DNA from: Algoriphagus sanaruensis
Lineage (GTDB): Bacteria; Bacteroidota; Bacteroidia; Cytophagales; Cyclobacteriaceae
Assembly (NCBI RefSeq): GCF_001593605.1
Contig: NZ_CP012836.1
Location: 3,746,001 to 3,810,000 of the forward strand
Length of the DNA: 64,000 bases
Reading direction: 5' to 3'
The notes below the pieces were generated by a model. That model had not been told where the DNA came from and did no database searches. It saw nothing but the letters and a program-made list of their open reading frames with translations. Shown here one piece after another: positions 35,676-44,615 of the stretch (its first letter is position 1; each line of letters opens with the position of its first letter). Made by a program: the position numbers and the translations under genes.

Positions 35676-37448
35676 TTGAGCTTAGAAAAAGAAAAAGAAT
35701 CCGCAGGCGAAATCATTGATTTCAAAGTCCTCAGGCAGCTGTATGGATTCGTCCAACCTTATCGGTTTCAGTTTTATTCATTGGTTTTTTTAACCATCGC
35801 TTTGGCTGTATTGGCTCCCATGCGGCCCTATTTCATCCAAATTGCTATCGATGAGCATGTGGCCTTGGGCGACATGTCAGGATTGATCAATATTGTCTAT
35901 TTGCTGATTGGGTTGATGATCCTGCAGGCAGTCGTTCAGTGGGCACACACCTATTATTCAGGTTGGATCGGACAAGTCATTATCAAAGATATCCGGGTCA
36001 AGCTTTACAAACACCTTCTCAAACTCCGACTGAAATTTTTTGACAATACCCCGATCGGACGATTGGTCACGCGAAACATTTCCGATATCGAAACTCTCGC
36101 AGATGTATTTAGTGAAGGATTGGCCGCCATCATTGGAGACTTACTCCAGATAATCACCATCCTAGGTGTGATGTTTTACATTGATTGGAAGCTCACACTA
36201 GTCAGCTTAAGCACACTTCCACTGATGATTATTTCCACATATGTGTTTAAAGAAAAAATCAAGGTGACCTTCAACGATGTTCGAAATGCAGTCTCCAACC
36301 TCAATTCCTTTCTTCAGGAGCATATCACTGGAATGAACATCGTGCAGATTTTCAATCGGGAAAAAAGAGAGTTTGAAAAATTCAAAGAAATCAATCGAGA
36401 ACACCGCACGGCGCATATCCGATCAGTATTATACTATTCCGTTTACTTTCCAGTTGCAGAGATTATTCAAGCCATTGGAATTGGCTTGGTTGTCTGGTAC
36501 GGAGCAGTAGGAGTCTTGGGTATGGAGCTTCAAATCGGTATTTTGATTTCTTTTATCATGTATCTGCAGCTGTTTTTCCGTCCTATTCGGATGATTGCTG
36601 ACCGGTTCAACACCCTTCAAATGGGTGTCGTAAGTTCTTCAAGGATTTTTAAGCTTTTGGCTTCTTCCGAGCACATTGCCAATGAAGGGAGCTTTAAGCC
36701 TGAAAAAATTCACGGAAACATTCGATTGGAAAATGTCTGGTTTGCCTATACTGAGGAAGAATACGTGTTGAAAAACATCAATTTCGAAGTACAAAAAGGA
36801 CAAACCATTGCACTCGTTGGAGCTACGGGAGCAGGAAAATCTTCCATCATCAATTTGATTTCAAGATTCTATGAAATCAACAAAGGGCAAATTTTAATCG
36901 ATGGAACAGATATCCGGGAATTTGAACTTGGAATCTTGAGAAAACATATTGGTGTCGTGCTGCAAGATGTTTTCCTTTTCTCTAATAGTATTTATTACAA
37001 TATCACGCTTGGAAACCCTAACATTACTCGAGAACAAGTGATGGAGGCAGCCGAACTTGTTGGGGCAAGAAAGTTTATTGAGCGTCTGCCTGGCGGGCTA
37101 GATTACAATGTAATGGAGCGGGGATCTACGCTTTCAGTGGGTCAAAGACAATTGATTTCATTTGTGCGAGCCATGGTTTACAATCCGGAAATTTTGATTT
37201 TGGATGAAGCTACTTCCTCTGTGGATACTGAAACTGAGGAGCTGATTCAGGAGTCCATTGAAAAAATGATGAAGGGAAGAACTTCCATTGTGATCGCTCA
37301 CCGACTTTCGACCATCCAAAAAGCAGATCAAATTATTGTCCTTCACAAAGGCGAGATTGTGGAAACGGGAACTCATGACAGCCTCTTGGAAAAAGGCGGA
37401 TATTATACCCAGCTTCACCAAATGCAGCTTAAAACCATGGCAATCTAA
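35676..37448 (+). CDS. ABC transporter, fused permease and ATPase (exporter type)
   Basis: 590 residues, TTG start. Six TM helices in the first 310 residues (for example FYSLVFLTIALAVLAPMRP), then a nucleotide-binding domain: Walker A VGATGAGKSSIINL (about 386), Q-loop in GVVLQDVFLFS, signature STLSVGQRQLI, Walker B PEILILDEATSSVD and the switch His in AHRLST. Same layout as MsbA/LmrA-type type IV exporters. Substrate unknown. Follows truA. Confidence 0.93.
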   Translation: MSLEKEKESAGEIIDFKVLRQLYGFVQPYRFQFYSLVFLTIALAVLAPMRPYFIQIAIDEHVALGDMSGLINIVYLLIGLMILQAVVQWAHTYYSGWIGQVIIKDIRVKLYKHLLKLRLKFFDNTPIGRLVTRNISDIETLADVFSEGLAAIIGDLLQIITILGVMFYIDWKLTLVSLSTLPLMIISTYVFKEKIKVTFNDVRNAVSNLNSFLQEHITGMNIVQIFNREKREFEKFKEINREHRTAHIRSVLYYSVYFPVAEIIQAIGIGLVVWYGAVGVLGMELQIGILISFIMYLQLFFRPIRMIADRFNTLQMGVVSSSRIFKLLASSEHIANEGSFKPEKIHGNIRLENVWFAYTEEEYVLKNINFEVQKGQTIALVGATGAGKSSIINLISRFYEINKGQILIDGTDIREFELGILRKHIGVVLQDVFLFSNSIYYNITLGNPNITREQVMEAAELVGARKFIERLPGGLDYNVMERGSTLSVGQRQLISFVRAMVYNPEILILDEATSSVDTETEELIQESIEKMMKGRTSIVIAHRLSTIQKADQIIVLHKGEIVETGTHDSLLEKGGYYTQLHQMQLKTMAI

Positions 37449-37472
37449 TTGCTTTTCTAAACCAACTTTCCG

Positions 37473-38054
37473 ATGAAACTTAGATTGATTATTCTACTCA
37501 TGGCACTTCCATTATTGAGTATTGCTCAAGAACGAGGTGCCGGAATCCGATTGGGGGAACCGTTTTCTTTGACCTACAAAGATTTCTTGGATGATTACCT
37601 TTCTTTCGAAATTATGGTCGGTAGCGGAGGGGTAAATGGACCTAACTATTACCAACGATCCTTTGAGAATAATCCACCTTCCTCCGCCTCAATCTATCAA
37701 AGCTATTCAGTGCGTCGGGGAGTGTCTCTCAATGGGCGCATGGCTCTCCATGAAGACATCACGGACATGTTTGAAATCACCGAGGGCTACTTGCTAGGAT
37801 ATGCAGGAGTCGGAGCCCAATTGAGAACGACCAATGTGACCTATTCCTACCTCCAAGCAAATCCAAATCAACAAATCCTTCAAATCGAGGAGCGAAGTAA
37901 CATTGACTTTGGGCCTGAAGCTTTTGGTGGGGCGGAATATTATTTTGAAGAATTTCCAATTAGTGTTTTTGCAGAAATTGGCGTTTTTCTAGAATTAATC
38001 GACCGATTTAATTTTAGAGGACAAGGCGGGATCGGTGTTAGATATCTATTTTAA
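37473..38054 (+). CDS. Putative outer-membrane beta-barrel protein
   Basis: 193 residues; signal peptide MKLRLIILLMALPLLSIAQ. The mature part is beta-rich with GAGIRLGEPFSLTYKDFL, YLSFEIMVGSGG, EGYLLGYAGVGAQL and a C-terminal GGIGVRYLF ending in Phe, as expected of small barrels. It does not match a family I can name. Starts 24 bases after the ABC gene stop; its stop is one base from the next ATG. Confidence 0.65.
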   Translation: MKLRLIILLMALPLLSIAQERGAGIRLGEPFSLTYKDFLDDYLSFEIMVGSGGVNGPNYYQRSFENNPPSSASIYQSYSVRRGVSLNGRMALHEDITDMFEITEGYLLGYAGVGAQLRTTNVTYSYLQANPNQQILQIEERSNIDFGPEAFGGAEYYFEEFPISVFAEIGVFLELIDRFNFRGQGGIGVRYLF

Positions 38055-38055
38055 G

Positions 38056-38568
38056 ATGAAAAAATTAGGCATAGCAGTTTTTATCCTGCTAATTCTGGGC
38101 TCTGTCGGATATTTTTTCTTTATCAAACTTGGAGGGAATACCCCTATTCTTCTTAGTGTTGTTTCAGATGCTCCGTCTACTTTGATTGGGAAAACATACC
38201 GAGGTACTCCTCAAGATCCAAAATTAGGTGAGACTTTTCGAGAAATAGAACAATTGCAAAGTCTAAATCCTGGTACCAAAATCCATACGATATATTACTT
38301 AGAACCAGCAGGAAAGCTGGATACGATGGAGGTTTTTGTTGGCTTAGATTTACCATTTGCTACTGGAGAATTGGAAACCAAAGCCTTTCCGGAAAATCAA
38401 TACATCTCAGCAAAACTCATCGCGAATAAATGGGTCATGCCAGGCCCTGAAAAAGTCAAAGAAGAAATCCGAGAATTTGCAAAAAGTAAAAACCTGACTC
38501 TCAAAGGAATATTCATCGACAAAATCACATCGGAATCTGAAGTAGAGGTAATTGCACCAGTGGAATAA
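38056..38568 (+). CDS. Hypothetical membrane-anchored protein
   Basis: 170 residues from ATG 38056, one base after the previous stop; an overlapping start at 38035 would be longer by seven residues. One N-terminal membrane segment (GIAVFILLILGSVGYFFFI, about 4-22). The remainder is a soluble domain with a repeat of KTYRGTPQDPKLGETFREIE and LKGIFIDKITSESEVEVIAP. No recognised family; no motif suggests an enzyme. Confidence 0.65.
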   Translation: MKKLGIAVFILLILGSVGYFFFIKLGGNTPILLSVVSDAPSTLIGKTYRGTPQDPKLGETFREIEQLQSLNPGTKIHTIYYLEPAGKLDTMEVFVGLDLPFATGELETKAFPENQYISAKLIANKWVMPGPEKVKEEIREFAKSKNLTLKGIFIDKITSESEVEVIAPVE

Positions 38569-38641
38569 GTTTCTTAAGGGAATTTTAATCAACCTTGGCA
38601 CGATACCTGCCGTGAAAAGAGAAACTAAACCCACTAACAAT

Positions 38642-39184
38642 ATGAAAAAATTAGCAACTCTTTTCGTGATGGCAGGATTGGCGGCGTTCCAAGCCTGTAC
38701 AGGACCAGAAGGCCCGATGGGGCCTCAGGGACCTCAAGGCCAACAAGGTCAGCCTGGGATTAACATTCTCAGCGAAGTTTTTGAAGTAACCGTTGATTTC
38801 ACTGAAGCTGATAATTATGAGGCTATTTTCAATTTCACACCTCCAATTGTAGAAAGCGATGTGGTTTTAGCGTTTATCCGCTGGGAAACCAACGGCCAAA
38901 ATCCAGTCTGGAGAGCACTCCCACAAACCGTTTTCTTTCAAGAAGGAGTGTTGATGTACAACTACGATTTCACCAAGGATGATTTCCGTCTGTTTTTAGA
39001 TGGCCCATTGGATTATACCACGCTTGGTTCTGATTGGACACAAGATCAGCGATTTAGAATCGTGGTCGTTCCCGGAGATTATGCCGGAAACCGGATCGAT
39101 TGGACAAATTATGAAGCAGTAACCAAGATGCTTGGAATTCAGGAAGAAGATTTTACGAAGGTCACTCCTACCAGAAAAAACTAA
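38642..39184 (+). CDS. Lipoprotein with a short collagen-like segment
   Basis: 180 residues from ATG 38642. Lipobox AAFQACTGP gives Cys19, immediately followed by Gly-X-Y triplets (GPEGPMGPQGPQGQQGQPG, 21-39). The rest is beta-rich (FEVTVDFTEADNYEAIFNF, WTQDQRFRIVVVPGDY) and ends in KVTPTRKN. Short collagen-like linkers after a lipobox are common in Bacteroidota surface lipoproteins. The longer upstream start at 38552 lacks a signal peptide, so ATG 38642 is preferred. Confidence 0.8.
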   Translation: MKKLATLFVMAGLAAFQACTGPEGPMGPQGPQGQQGQPGINILSEVFEVTVDFTEADNYEAIFNFTPPIVESDVVLAFIRWETNGQNPVWRALPQTVFFQEGVLMYNYDFTKDDFRLFLDGPLDYTTLGSDWTQDQRFRIVVVPGDYAGNRIDWTNYEAVTKMLGIQEEDFTKVTPTRKN

Positions 39185-39197
39185 GTCTTGACGCAAA

Positions 39198-39221
39198 AGA
39201 AGTCTCCCAAAAGAGACTTCT
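39198..39221 (+). terminator. Intrinsic terminator
   Basis: AGAAGTCTC/GAGACTTCT stem with CCAAAA loop and seven T. Confidence 0.85.
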
Positions 39222-39266
39222 TTTTTTATGTTTCACAGAATCCGTTTCCAAATAAAATTGGGGATG

Positions 39267-39274
39267 TATCTTTG
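39267..39274 (+). promoter_or_regulatory. -7 promoter box of hemE, leaderless
   Basis: TATCTTTG ends four bases before the hemE ATG at 39279, predicting transcription from at or near the start codon. A -33 TTTG is weak (GTTTCC near 39243). Confidence 0.6.
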
Positions 39275-39278
39275 CGCC

Positions 39279-40301
39279 ATGCAACTTCAAAATGATCTGC
39301 TGCTGAGAGCGGCAAGAGGTGAAAAAACAGAACGAACCCCAGTATGGCTGATGCGTCAGGCTGGAAGAATTCTTCCCGAATATCGAGCAGTACGTGATTC
39401 TGTCAGTGGATTTATCGAACTAGCCCAAACTCCTGAACTAGCTGCAGAGGTCACCATCCAACCCGTAGATATTCTTGGCGTGGATGCTGCGATTATTTTT
39501 TCAGACATTTTGGTAATTCCAGAAGCCATGGGGCTTCCCTATGAAATGGTCGAAAAACGTGGCCCTTGGTTTCCAGAGACTGTTCGGTCTGAATCTGACC
39601 TAAAAAAGCTTCGAGTAGCTGATGGAGACAATGATTTAAAATATGTCATTGATGCCATTCAAATCACCAAAAAAAATCTCCAAGGTAGAGTTCCTCTTAT
39701 TGGCTTTGCTGGGGCGCCTTGGACTATTTTCGCGTACATGGTGGAAGGAAGTGGCAGTAAAACATTTTCCAAGTCACGAGAAAAACTCTATCGAGACTCG
39801 GTCTTTTCTCACAAGCTTCTTCAATTCATTACAGACTCAACGATCAATTACCTAAAAGCTCAAATCCGAGCTGGAGCAGATCTGGTGCAGATTTTTGATA
39901 GCTGGGCTGGAATACTTGGTCCCAAGCAATATGAAGAATTTTCGCTTCGATACATCTCCCAAATCTGCGACGCGATCACAGAAGTGCCTGTAACCGTTTT
40001 TGCAAAGGGTGCCTTTTTTGCGCGAGAAGCGATGGGAAAACTCAATTGCGAAACGATTGGATTGGACTGGAATATGGGGATTTCGGAATCAAGAAAGTTA
40101 ATTGGCGATACTAAAACCCTTCAGGGGAATTTAGACCCTGCTGCCCTTTATGGTAATGAAGAGCAAGTCCGAAAAGCCACTTTGGATATGATGGCCGAAT
40201 TTCAAGGAAGTCGTCATATAGCTAACTTGGGACATGGACTATATCCGGATATTGATCCCGAAATGGTGAAGGTATTTATCCAAACCGTGAAAGAATTCTA
40301 A
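39279..40301 (+). CDS. hemE: Uroporphyrinogen decarboxylase
   Basis: 340 residues from ATG 39279; the longer frame (39228) starts inside the preceding terminator tail and lacks homologous residues. Signatures: [18 protein letters not shown] (about 19-36), the catalytic Asp in [20 protein letters not shown] and [15 protein letters not shown] at the C-terminus. It converts uroporphyrinogen III to coproporphyrinogen III in haem synthesis. Monocistronic. Confidence 0.97.
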   Translation: MQLQNDLLLRAARGEKTERTPVWLMRQAGRILPEYRAVRDSVSGFIELAQTPELAAEVTIQPVDILGVDAAIIFSDILVIPEAMGLPYEMVEKRGPWFPETVRSESDLKKLRVADGDNDLKYVIDAIQITKKNLQGRVPLIGFAGAPWTIFAYMVEGSGSKTFSKSREKLYRDSVFSHKLLQFITDSTINYLKAQIRAGADLVQIFDSWAGILGPKQYEEFSLRYISQICDAITEVPVTVFAKGAFFAREAMGKLNCETIGLDWNMGISESRKLIGDTKTLQGNLDPAALYGNEEQVRKATLDMMAEFQGSRHIANLGHGLYPDIDPEMVKVFIQTVKEF

Positions 40302-40305
40302 CCTT

Positions 40306-40341
40306 AAAAAAGCCTTCCAAATTTAAATTTGGAAGGCTTTT
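40306..40341. terminator. Bidirectional terminator between hemE and the MOSC gene
   Basis: Near-perfect palindrome of 36 bases: AAAAAGCCTTCCAAATTT and its complement, with A- and T-runs at both ends; the two flanking genes converge here. Confidence 0.9.
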
Positions 40342-40345
40342 TCAA

Positions 40346-41152
40346 TTATATGGGCAAAATCGAATCTCCTATTCGGATGGTACCAGATTGCAAGGCGACC
40401 ACATTTTGACCAAACATCACTTTGTTTTTAATAGTCCGATAGCTAGCTAGTGTTTTCAAAGGTTCCTTACCTGATATCCCTGTAGTTTGATCGACCGTGG
40501 TGAGCACACATCGGGCACAAGGTTTTACGATTTGAAATTCAATCGCCCCAATTCGAATTTTTTTCAATTCGTCCTCAAGGAATGCCTGACCACCAACGAA
40601 AACCAAATTCGGGCGAAAACGATCCATTGGAACTGGGACTTCTAGTCTAGAATTAAGATCATCCAATGAAGATTGCCCAATAATTAAATAAGGCATTCCA
40701 TCTGCAAAACTCACCGATTCAGCGTTGACCGCATAGCGGGGATCCACCTTGCGCTGGGAGGTTTCAGGCATCACGACTAGTTCCACATCAAATCCTATGA
40801 ACTCTGAAAACCAAGCTCCAATTTCTTCACTCACCACTTGGGCCTCCACTTGATCATCCCAAATAGAAACCTCCACTTTAGGACCATCCGCCAAAACGAA
40901 AGGAATTGAAATCTGGTATTCGGTTTTCACTTTAGAAAATACTACTAACCCATCATCCTGAATCCCTACTTGCAGAAGTGCCAACTTGGGGAATTCCCTT
41001 TGAGAGACGAATCTCTTTTGTGAGTCGACAAGCATCCACCTTCGATCATATTGAAAGCCTTTTTCTTGTACAAGTGCTTCTTGTACCCGAATCCCTCCCA
41101 AAGATTTGATGGGGTAGATTAAAATATCTTGGAGTGTCAAGTTAAAATTCAT
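40346..41152 (-). CDS. MOSC domain protein (MOSC_N plus MOSC)
   Basis: 268 residues. N-terminal beta-barrel MOSC_N: LQDILIYPIKSLGGIRVQEA and FQYDRRWMLVD; C-terminal MOSC domain with RFRPNLVFVGGQAF, IVKPCARCVLTTVDQTTG and FGQNVV. The conserved Cys (VKPCARC) is the presumed molybdenum-cofactor/sulfur-binding residue. YcbX/mARC relatives reduce N-hydroxylated compounds but need an extra partner; the C-terminal ferredoxin domain of YcbX is absent. Confidence 0.88.
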   Translation of the reverse strand: MNFNLTLQDILIYPIKSLGGIRVQEALVQEKGFQYDRRWMLVDSQKRFVSQREFPKLALLQVGIQDDGLVVFSKVKTEYQISIPFVLADGPKVEVSIWDDQVEAQVVSEEIGAWFSEFIGFDVELVVMPETSQRKVDPRYAVNAESVSFADGMPYLIIGQSSLDDLNSRLEVPVPMDRFRPNLVFVGGQAFLEDELKKIRIGAIEFQIVKPCARCVLTTVDQTTGISGKEPLKTLASYRTIKNKVMFGQNVVALQSGTIRIGDSILPI

Positions 41153-41513
41153 GCATTAAAAGTAAGGAAAAGAAGATTCTCGTGGATTGGATTTAAAAAA
41201 ACCAAACTAGAAACGATCAAACTGACTTCCTATCAAATTCGCTTTTTGATGATTTATCAAAGTGGAATTTCCGCATTGGATCAAGGTCTTTTCAAATGGA
41301 ATTTGCTGACACATTACCTTAAATGGCAAGGATTCCAAACTGACAAATCGTGCTGAGAAGCCGGACCAAATCGTGACAATTCGGAATTGGCAATAAGCTG
41401 TAATGATGACTTTTCCTGACAAACTGACACCAAAAACAGGAATTCAGCGCATGGCACACGGCTTGAACAAGGGGGATAGTAACGATTTAGAAACACATAA
41501 AACTTATATAATC
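41153..41513 (+). promoter_or_regulatory. 361-base regulatory region before dnaK with repeated TGACA
   Basis: No convincing gene lies here. TGACA occurs at 41307, 41341, 41374, 41417 and 41425. An almost perfect inverted repeat TGACAATTC-G-GAATTGGCA spans 41374-41392 (one mismatched pair), and TGACA/TGGCA also flank 12 bases at 41307-41328. This clustering upstream of a chaperone gene suggests a regulator-binding region. The promoter itself is not identifiable from the TAnnTTTG consensus. Confidence 0.5.
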
Positions 41514-43424
41514 ATGGGAAAAATTATCGGCATTGACTTGGGTACTACCAACTCCTGCGTTGCAGTAATGGAAGGTAATGAACCTGTAGTCATCCAAAAC
41601 AGCGAAGGAAGAAGAACTACACCATCCATTGTGGCTTTTCTTGACAATGGAAATGGAGAGCGAAAAGTAGGTGACCCTGCAAAGCGTCAGGCGATTACCA
41701 ACCCTGCCAACACCATTTCTTCAGTAAAAAGATTCATGGGAAAGAAATTTTCCGAAGTATCTGAGGAGAAAAAACACGCCTCTTACAAAGTAGAACAAGG
41801 CTCAAATGACACCGTTGTCGTTAAAATCGGAGACCGTTCTTACACCCCTCAGGAGCTTTCTGCCATGATTCTCCAGAAAATGAAGAGTACAGCAGAAGAT
41901 TTCTTAGGTCAAACAGTTACTGAAGCGGTTATCACTGTTCCTGCATATTTCAATGATGCGGAACGTCAGGCCACCAAAGAAGCTGGTCAAATTGCTGGAC
42001 TTGAGGTAAAACGAATCATCAACGAACCAACAGCAGCGGCTTTGGCTTACGGGATGGATAAGAAAAATCAGGACATGAAGATCGCCGTGTATGACCTTGG
42101 TGGTGGTACATTCGATATCTCAATCCTTGAATTGGGCGACGGAGTATTTGAGGTTAAATCAACCAATGGTGATGTACACCTAGGTGGAGATGATTTTGAC
42201 CAAGTCATTATTGACTGGTTGGCAGCTGAATTCCAAGCTGAAGAACAAATCGACCTTAGAAAAGACCCGATGGCTCTTCAGCGATTGAAGGAGGCTGCAG
42301 AAAAGGCAAAAATCGAATTGTCTAGCTCCGCTTCCACTGAAATTAACCTTCCTTACATTACAGCTACTCAAACCGGACCTAAGCACTTGGTAAGATCTCT
42401 TAGCAGATCCAAGTTTGAGCAACTTTCTGAAAACTTGGTACGAAGATCTATGGAGCCTTGCAAAAAAGCGCTTCAGGATGCTGGCTTAAGCACTTCTGAC
42501 ATTGACGAAGTAATCCTGGTAGGTGGCTCTACCCGAATTCCAAAAATTCAGGAAGAAGTTGAAAAATTCTTCGGCAAAAAACCTTCTAAAGGTGTGAACC
42601 CAGATGAGGTTGTGGCTATTGGTGCAGCTATTCAAGGAGGAGTTCTAACGGGTGAAGTTAAAGATGTTCTTCTTTTGGACGTAACTCCACTTTCATTAGG
42701 TATTGAGACCATGGGTGGCGTATTTACCAAATTGATTGAAGCAAATACCACCATCCCTACCAAAAAATCAGAGGTATTCTCTACGGCAGCAGACAATCAG
42801 CCAGCGGTAGACATCCATGTACTTCAAGGAGAACGACCATTGGCAAAAGACAACCGTTCCATTGGCCGGTTCCAATTGTCAGATATTCCACCAGCTCCAC
42901 GAGGTGTTCCTCAAATCGAAGTGACCTTCGATATTGACGCCAACGGGATTCTGAATGTATCTGCGAAGGACAAGGGAACTGGAAAAGAGCAGAAGATCAA
43001 AATCGAGGCTTCTTCTGGCCTTTCTCAAGATGATATCGAACGAATGAAGCGAGAAGCAGAGGCAAATGCAGCCGCTGATAAGGCTGAAAAAGAAAGAATC
43101 GAAAAGTTGAACCAAGCAGATAGCTTGATTTTCCAAACTGAAAAGCAATTGAAGGAATTTGGAGATAAGCTTTCTGATGGAAACAAGGCTAATATTAACA
43201 GTGCACTCGATGCTCTTAAGTCAGCCCATGGTTCTCAAAATCTTGAAGGAGTTGATGCCGCTATGGCCAACTTAAACAAGGCTTGGGAGGCTGCTTCTAC
43301 TGAAATGTATAATGCTACTCAGGGAGCAGGACCACAAGGTCAAGCTGGACCAGAAAGTGGAGCTTCTTCTAATGACGGTGTGGCTGATGTAGATTTTGAA
43401 GAAGTGAGCGAGGATAAAAAGTAA
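41514..43424 (+). CDS. dnaK: Molecular chaperone DnaK (Hsp70)
   Basis: 636 residues from ATG 41514 ([21 protein letters not shown]); the frame stays open upstream to 41403 but only the Gly-Lys-Ile start is conserved. ATPase motifs [25 protein letters not shown] and [11 protein letters not shown]; linker [16 protein letters not shown]; substrate domain and helical lid; C-terminus EEVSEDKK. It refolds proteins with DnaJ/GrpE, which are not adjacent. A GroES-like gene follows after a terminator. Confidence 0.98.
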   Translation: MGKIIGIDLGTTNSCVAVMEGNEPVVIQNSEGRRTTPSIVAFLDNGNGERKVGDPAKRQAITNPANTISSVKRFMGKKFSEVSEEKKHASYKVEQGSNDTVVVKIGDRSYTPQELSAMILQKMKSTAEDFLGQTVTEAVITVPAYFNDAERQATKEAGQIAGLEVKRIINEPTAAALAYGMDKKNQDMKIAVYDLGGGTFDISILELGDGVFEVKSTNGDVHLGGDDFDQVIIDWLAAEFQAEEQIDLRKDPMALQRLKEAAEKAKIELSSSASTEINLPYITATQTGPKHLVRSLSRSKFEQLSENLVRRSMEPCKKALQDAGLSTSDIDEVILVGGSTRIPKIQEEVEKFFGKKPSKGVNPDEVVAIGAAIQGGVLTGEVKDVLLLDVTPLSLGIETMGGVFTKLIEANTTIPTKKSEVFSTAADNQPAVDIHVLQGERPLAKDNRSIGRFQLSDIPPAPRGVPQIEVTFDIDANGILNVSAKDKGTGKEQKIKIEASSGLSQDDIERMKREAEANAAADKAEKERIEKLNQADSLIFQTEKQLKEFGDKLSDGNKANINSALDALKSAHGSQNLEGVDAAMANLNKAWEAASTEMYNATQGAGPQGQAGPESGASSNDGVADVDFEEVSEDKK

Positions 43425-43446
43425 TTTTTAGCCTAATTCAAATGGG

Positions 43447-43474
43447 ACAGCATCTGTTGAAAAGCAGATGCTGT
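43447..43474 (+). terminator. Intrinsic terminator of dnaK
   Basis: ACAGCATCTG/CAGATGCTGT stem with TTGAAAAG loop; T-rich tail TCTTTT. Confidence 0.82.
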
Positions 43475-43532
43475 TCTTTTATAGATTCAGCATACCGAGG
43501 CTAAACCATTCAAAAATTAACCCTTTGAATTC

Positions 43533-43907
43533 ATGCAATTGACTGCAGATAATAAGCTAAAAAAATTAATCGTGGTGGGTGATCGGGTTCTTATAAGACT
43601 CAAAAAACCAAACGAGAAAACAGGTTCAGGTTTATACCTGCCGCCAGGGGTTCAAGAAAAAGAAAAAGTCCAACAAGGATACATCATTAAAGCAGGACCA
43701 GGATATCCGATTCCAATGCCTGTCGAGGATCATGAGCCATGGATGGAAAATGATGAAAAAGTGAAATATGTACCGCTTCAAGCCAAGGAAGGTGATTTAG
43801 CTATATTCTTACTCTCTGGAGCTCATGAAGTGATCTATGAAGGTGAAAAATATTACATCGTCTCTCAAGGTGCGATTTTGATGCTTGAGCGAGAACAAGA
43901 TCTTTAA
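43533..43907 (+). CDS. GroES-family co-chaperone
   Basis: 124 residues. Cpn10 fold: GDRVLIRLKKPNEKTGSGLYLPPG (about 18-41), QQGYIIKAGPG and a C-terminal ILSGAHEVIYEGEKYYIVSQG-like strand (seen in pieces). It is longer than canonical GroES (about 95 residues), with insertions YPIPMPVEDHEPWMEN and a C-terminal tail. No groEL follows, so it is a stand-alone GroES homologue; whether it caps GroEL is not known. Confidence 0.85.
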   Translation: MQLTADNKLKKLIVVGDRVLIRLKKPNEKTGSGLYLPPGVQEKEKVQQGYIIKAGPGYPIPMPVEDHEPWMENDEKVKYVPLQAKEGDLAIFLLSGAHEVIYEGEKYYIVSQGAILMLEREQDL

Positions 43908-43909
43908 AG

Positions 43910-43944
43910 AATAAACCCCGACAATTTCTTTTGTCGGGGTTTAT
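43910..43944. terminator. Bidirectional intrinsic terminator
   Basis: AATAAACCCCGACAA/TTGTCGGGGTTTATT with a TTTCTT-type loop; ends the GroES-like gene and the converging minus-strand gene. Confidence 0.88.
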
Positions 43945-43957
43945 TCTTTTCTCCTAA

Positions 43958-44320
43958 TCAATGAATCCATCCTTTTTTTGGACGCATCGATTTTGGGAGC
44001 TGATAAGAAGCTTTCGTTGAGACCTTAGAAGCTGGAGTATCCCAAGGATTTTTATTTTTTGCTTTCAGCCCCTGAGGATTATTCACCTCGTCTCTGAAGC
44101 CCACCTTGAATTTTCGAGCTGATTCTTCCATCCAAACTTCCGTATTCTTAGCTATTGGACCTTGGATGGGTGAAGTTCTTGAATCATGCCAAATGGTAAC
44201 TTTAAGCTTAGATTTTGGTGCTAAATGAGCATTTTTGGCTTTGGGGCCTGTCAGGAAGTTTTGTGAATATCCTGAAGATAAAATGAAAAACAGGGGGATT
44301 AGGATTGTCCACTTTTTCAT
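43958..44320 (-). CDS. Small secreted protein, function unknown
   Basis: 120 residues from ATG 44320 (MKKWTILIPLFFILSSGYSQ signal peptide). The mature part is basic and rich in Lys/Pro (PKAKNAHLAPKSKLKVTIWHD, GLKAKNKNPWDTPASKVSTK), with two similar Lys-Ala-Lys-Asn elements. No recognisable domain. An alternative ATG 24 bases upstream would place extra residues before the signal peptide. Confidence 0.65.
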   Translation of the reverse strand: MKKWTILIPLFFILSSGYSQNFLTGPKAKNAHLAPKSKLKVTIWHDSRTSPIQGPIAKNTEVWMEESARKFKVGFRDEVNNPQGLKAKNKNPWDTPASKVSTKASYQLPKSMRPKKGWIH

Positions 44321-44555
44321 GGAAGTATATTTGGGTTTGCACAAATATATACAGAAATGAAAAGTGAATTGTTCCAGATATTCGGGTGATTTTTAATTTT
44401 TTATCCATTTATAAAAAATTTAATTCCTTAAAATCAAAATAACCAAAATAATATAAGGATCATTTTAAGACCGACATTTCTAAAAAACAACTACCCGATT
44501 CAAAATTAAGGTTAAATAAAAGCTCACTTTTGGTAGATTTTGATAAAAATGAAAA

Positions 44556-44582
44556 AACCGAGGCGAAAATCACCCCGGCTTT
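44556..44582 (-). terminator. Intrinsic terminator of the porin gene
   Basis: Stem AACCGAGG/CCCCGGCTT (with a G-U pair) and T-run on the minus strand. The surrounding 270 bases to 44321 contain no gene. Confidence 0.65.
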
Positions 44583-44615
44583 TATTTAACAATAGACCCT
44601 GTTTAAACTTTTTTC

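Noticed and set aside
38642..39184. Phage tail-fibre or host-mimic collagen protein
   Set aside because: The Gly-X-Y stretch is only about six triplets after a lipobox and no phage genes are nearby.
41153..41402. Small ORF (75 codons) upstream of dnaK
   Set aside because: No recognisable start context or family match; base composition and TGACA repeats fit a regulatory region better.
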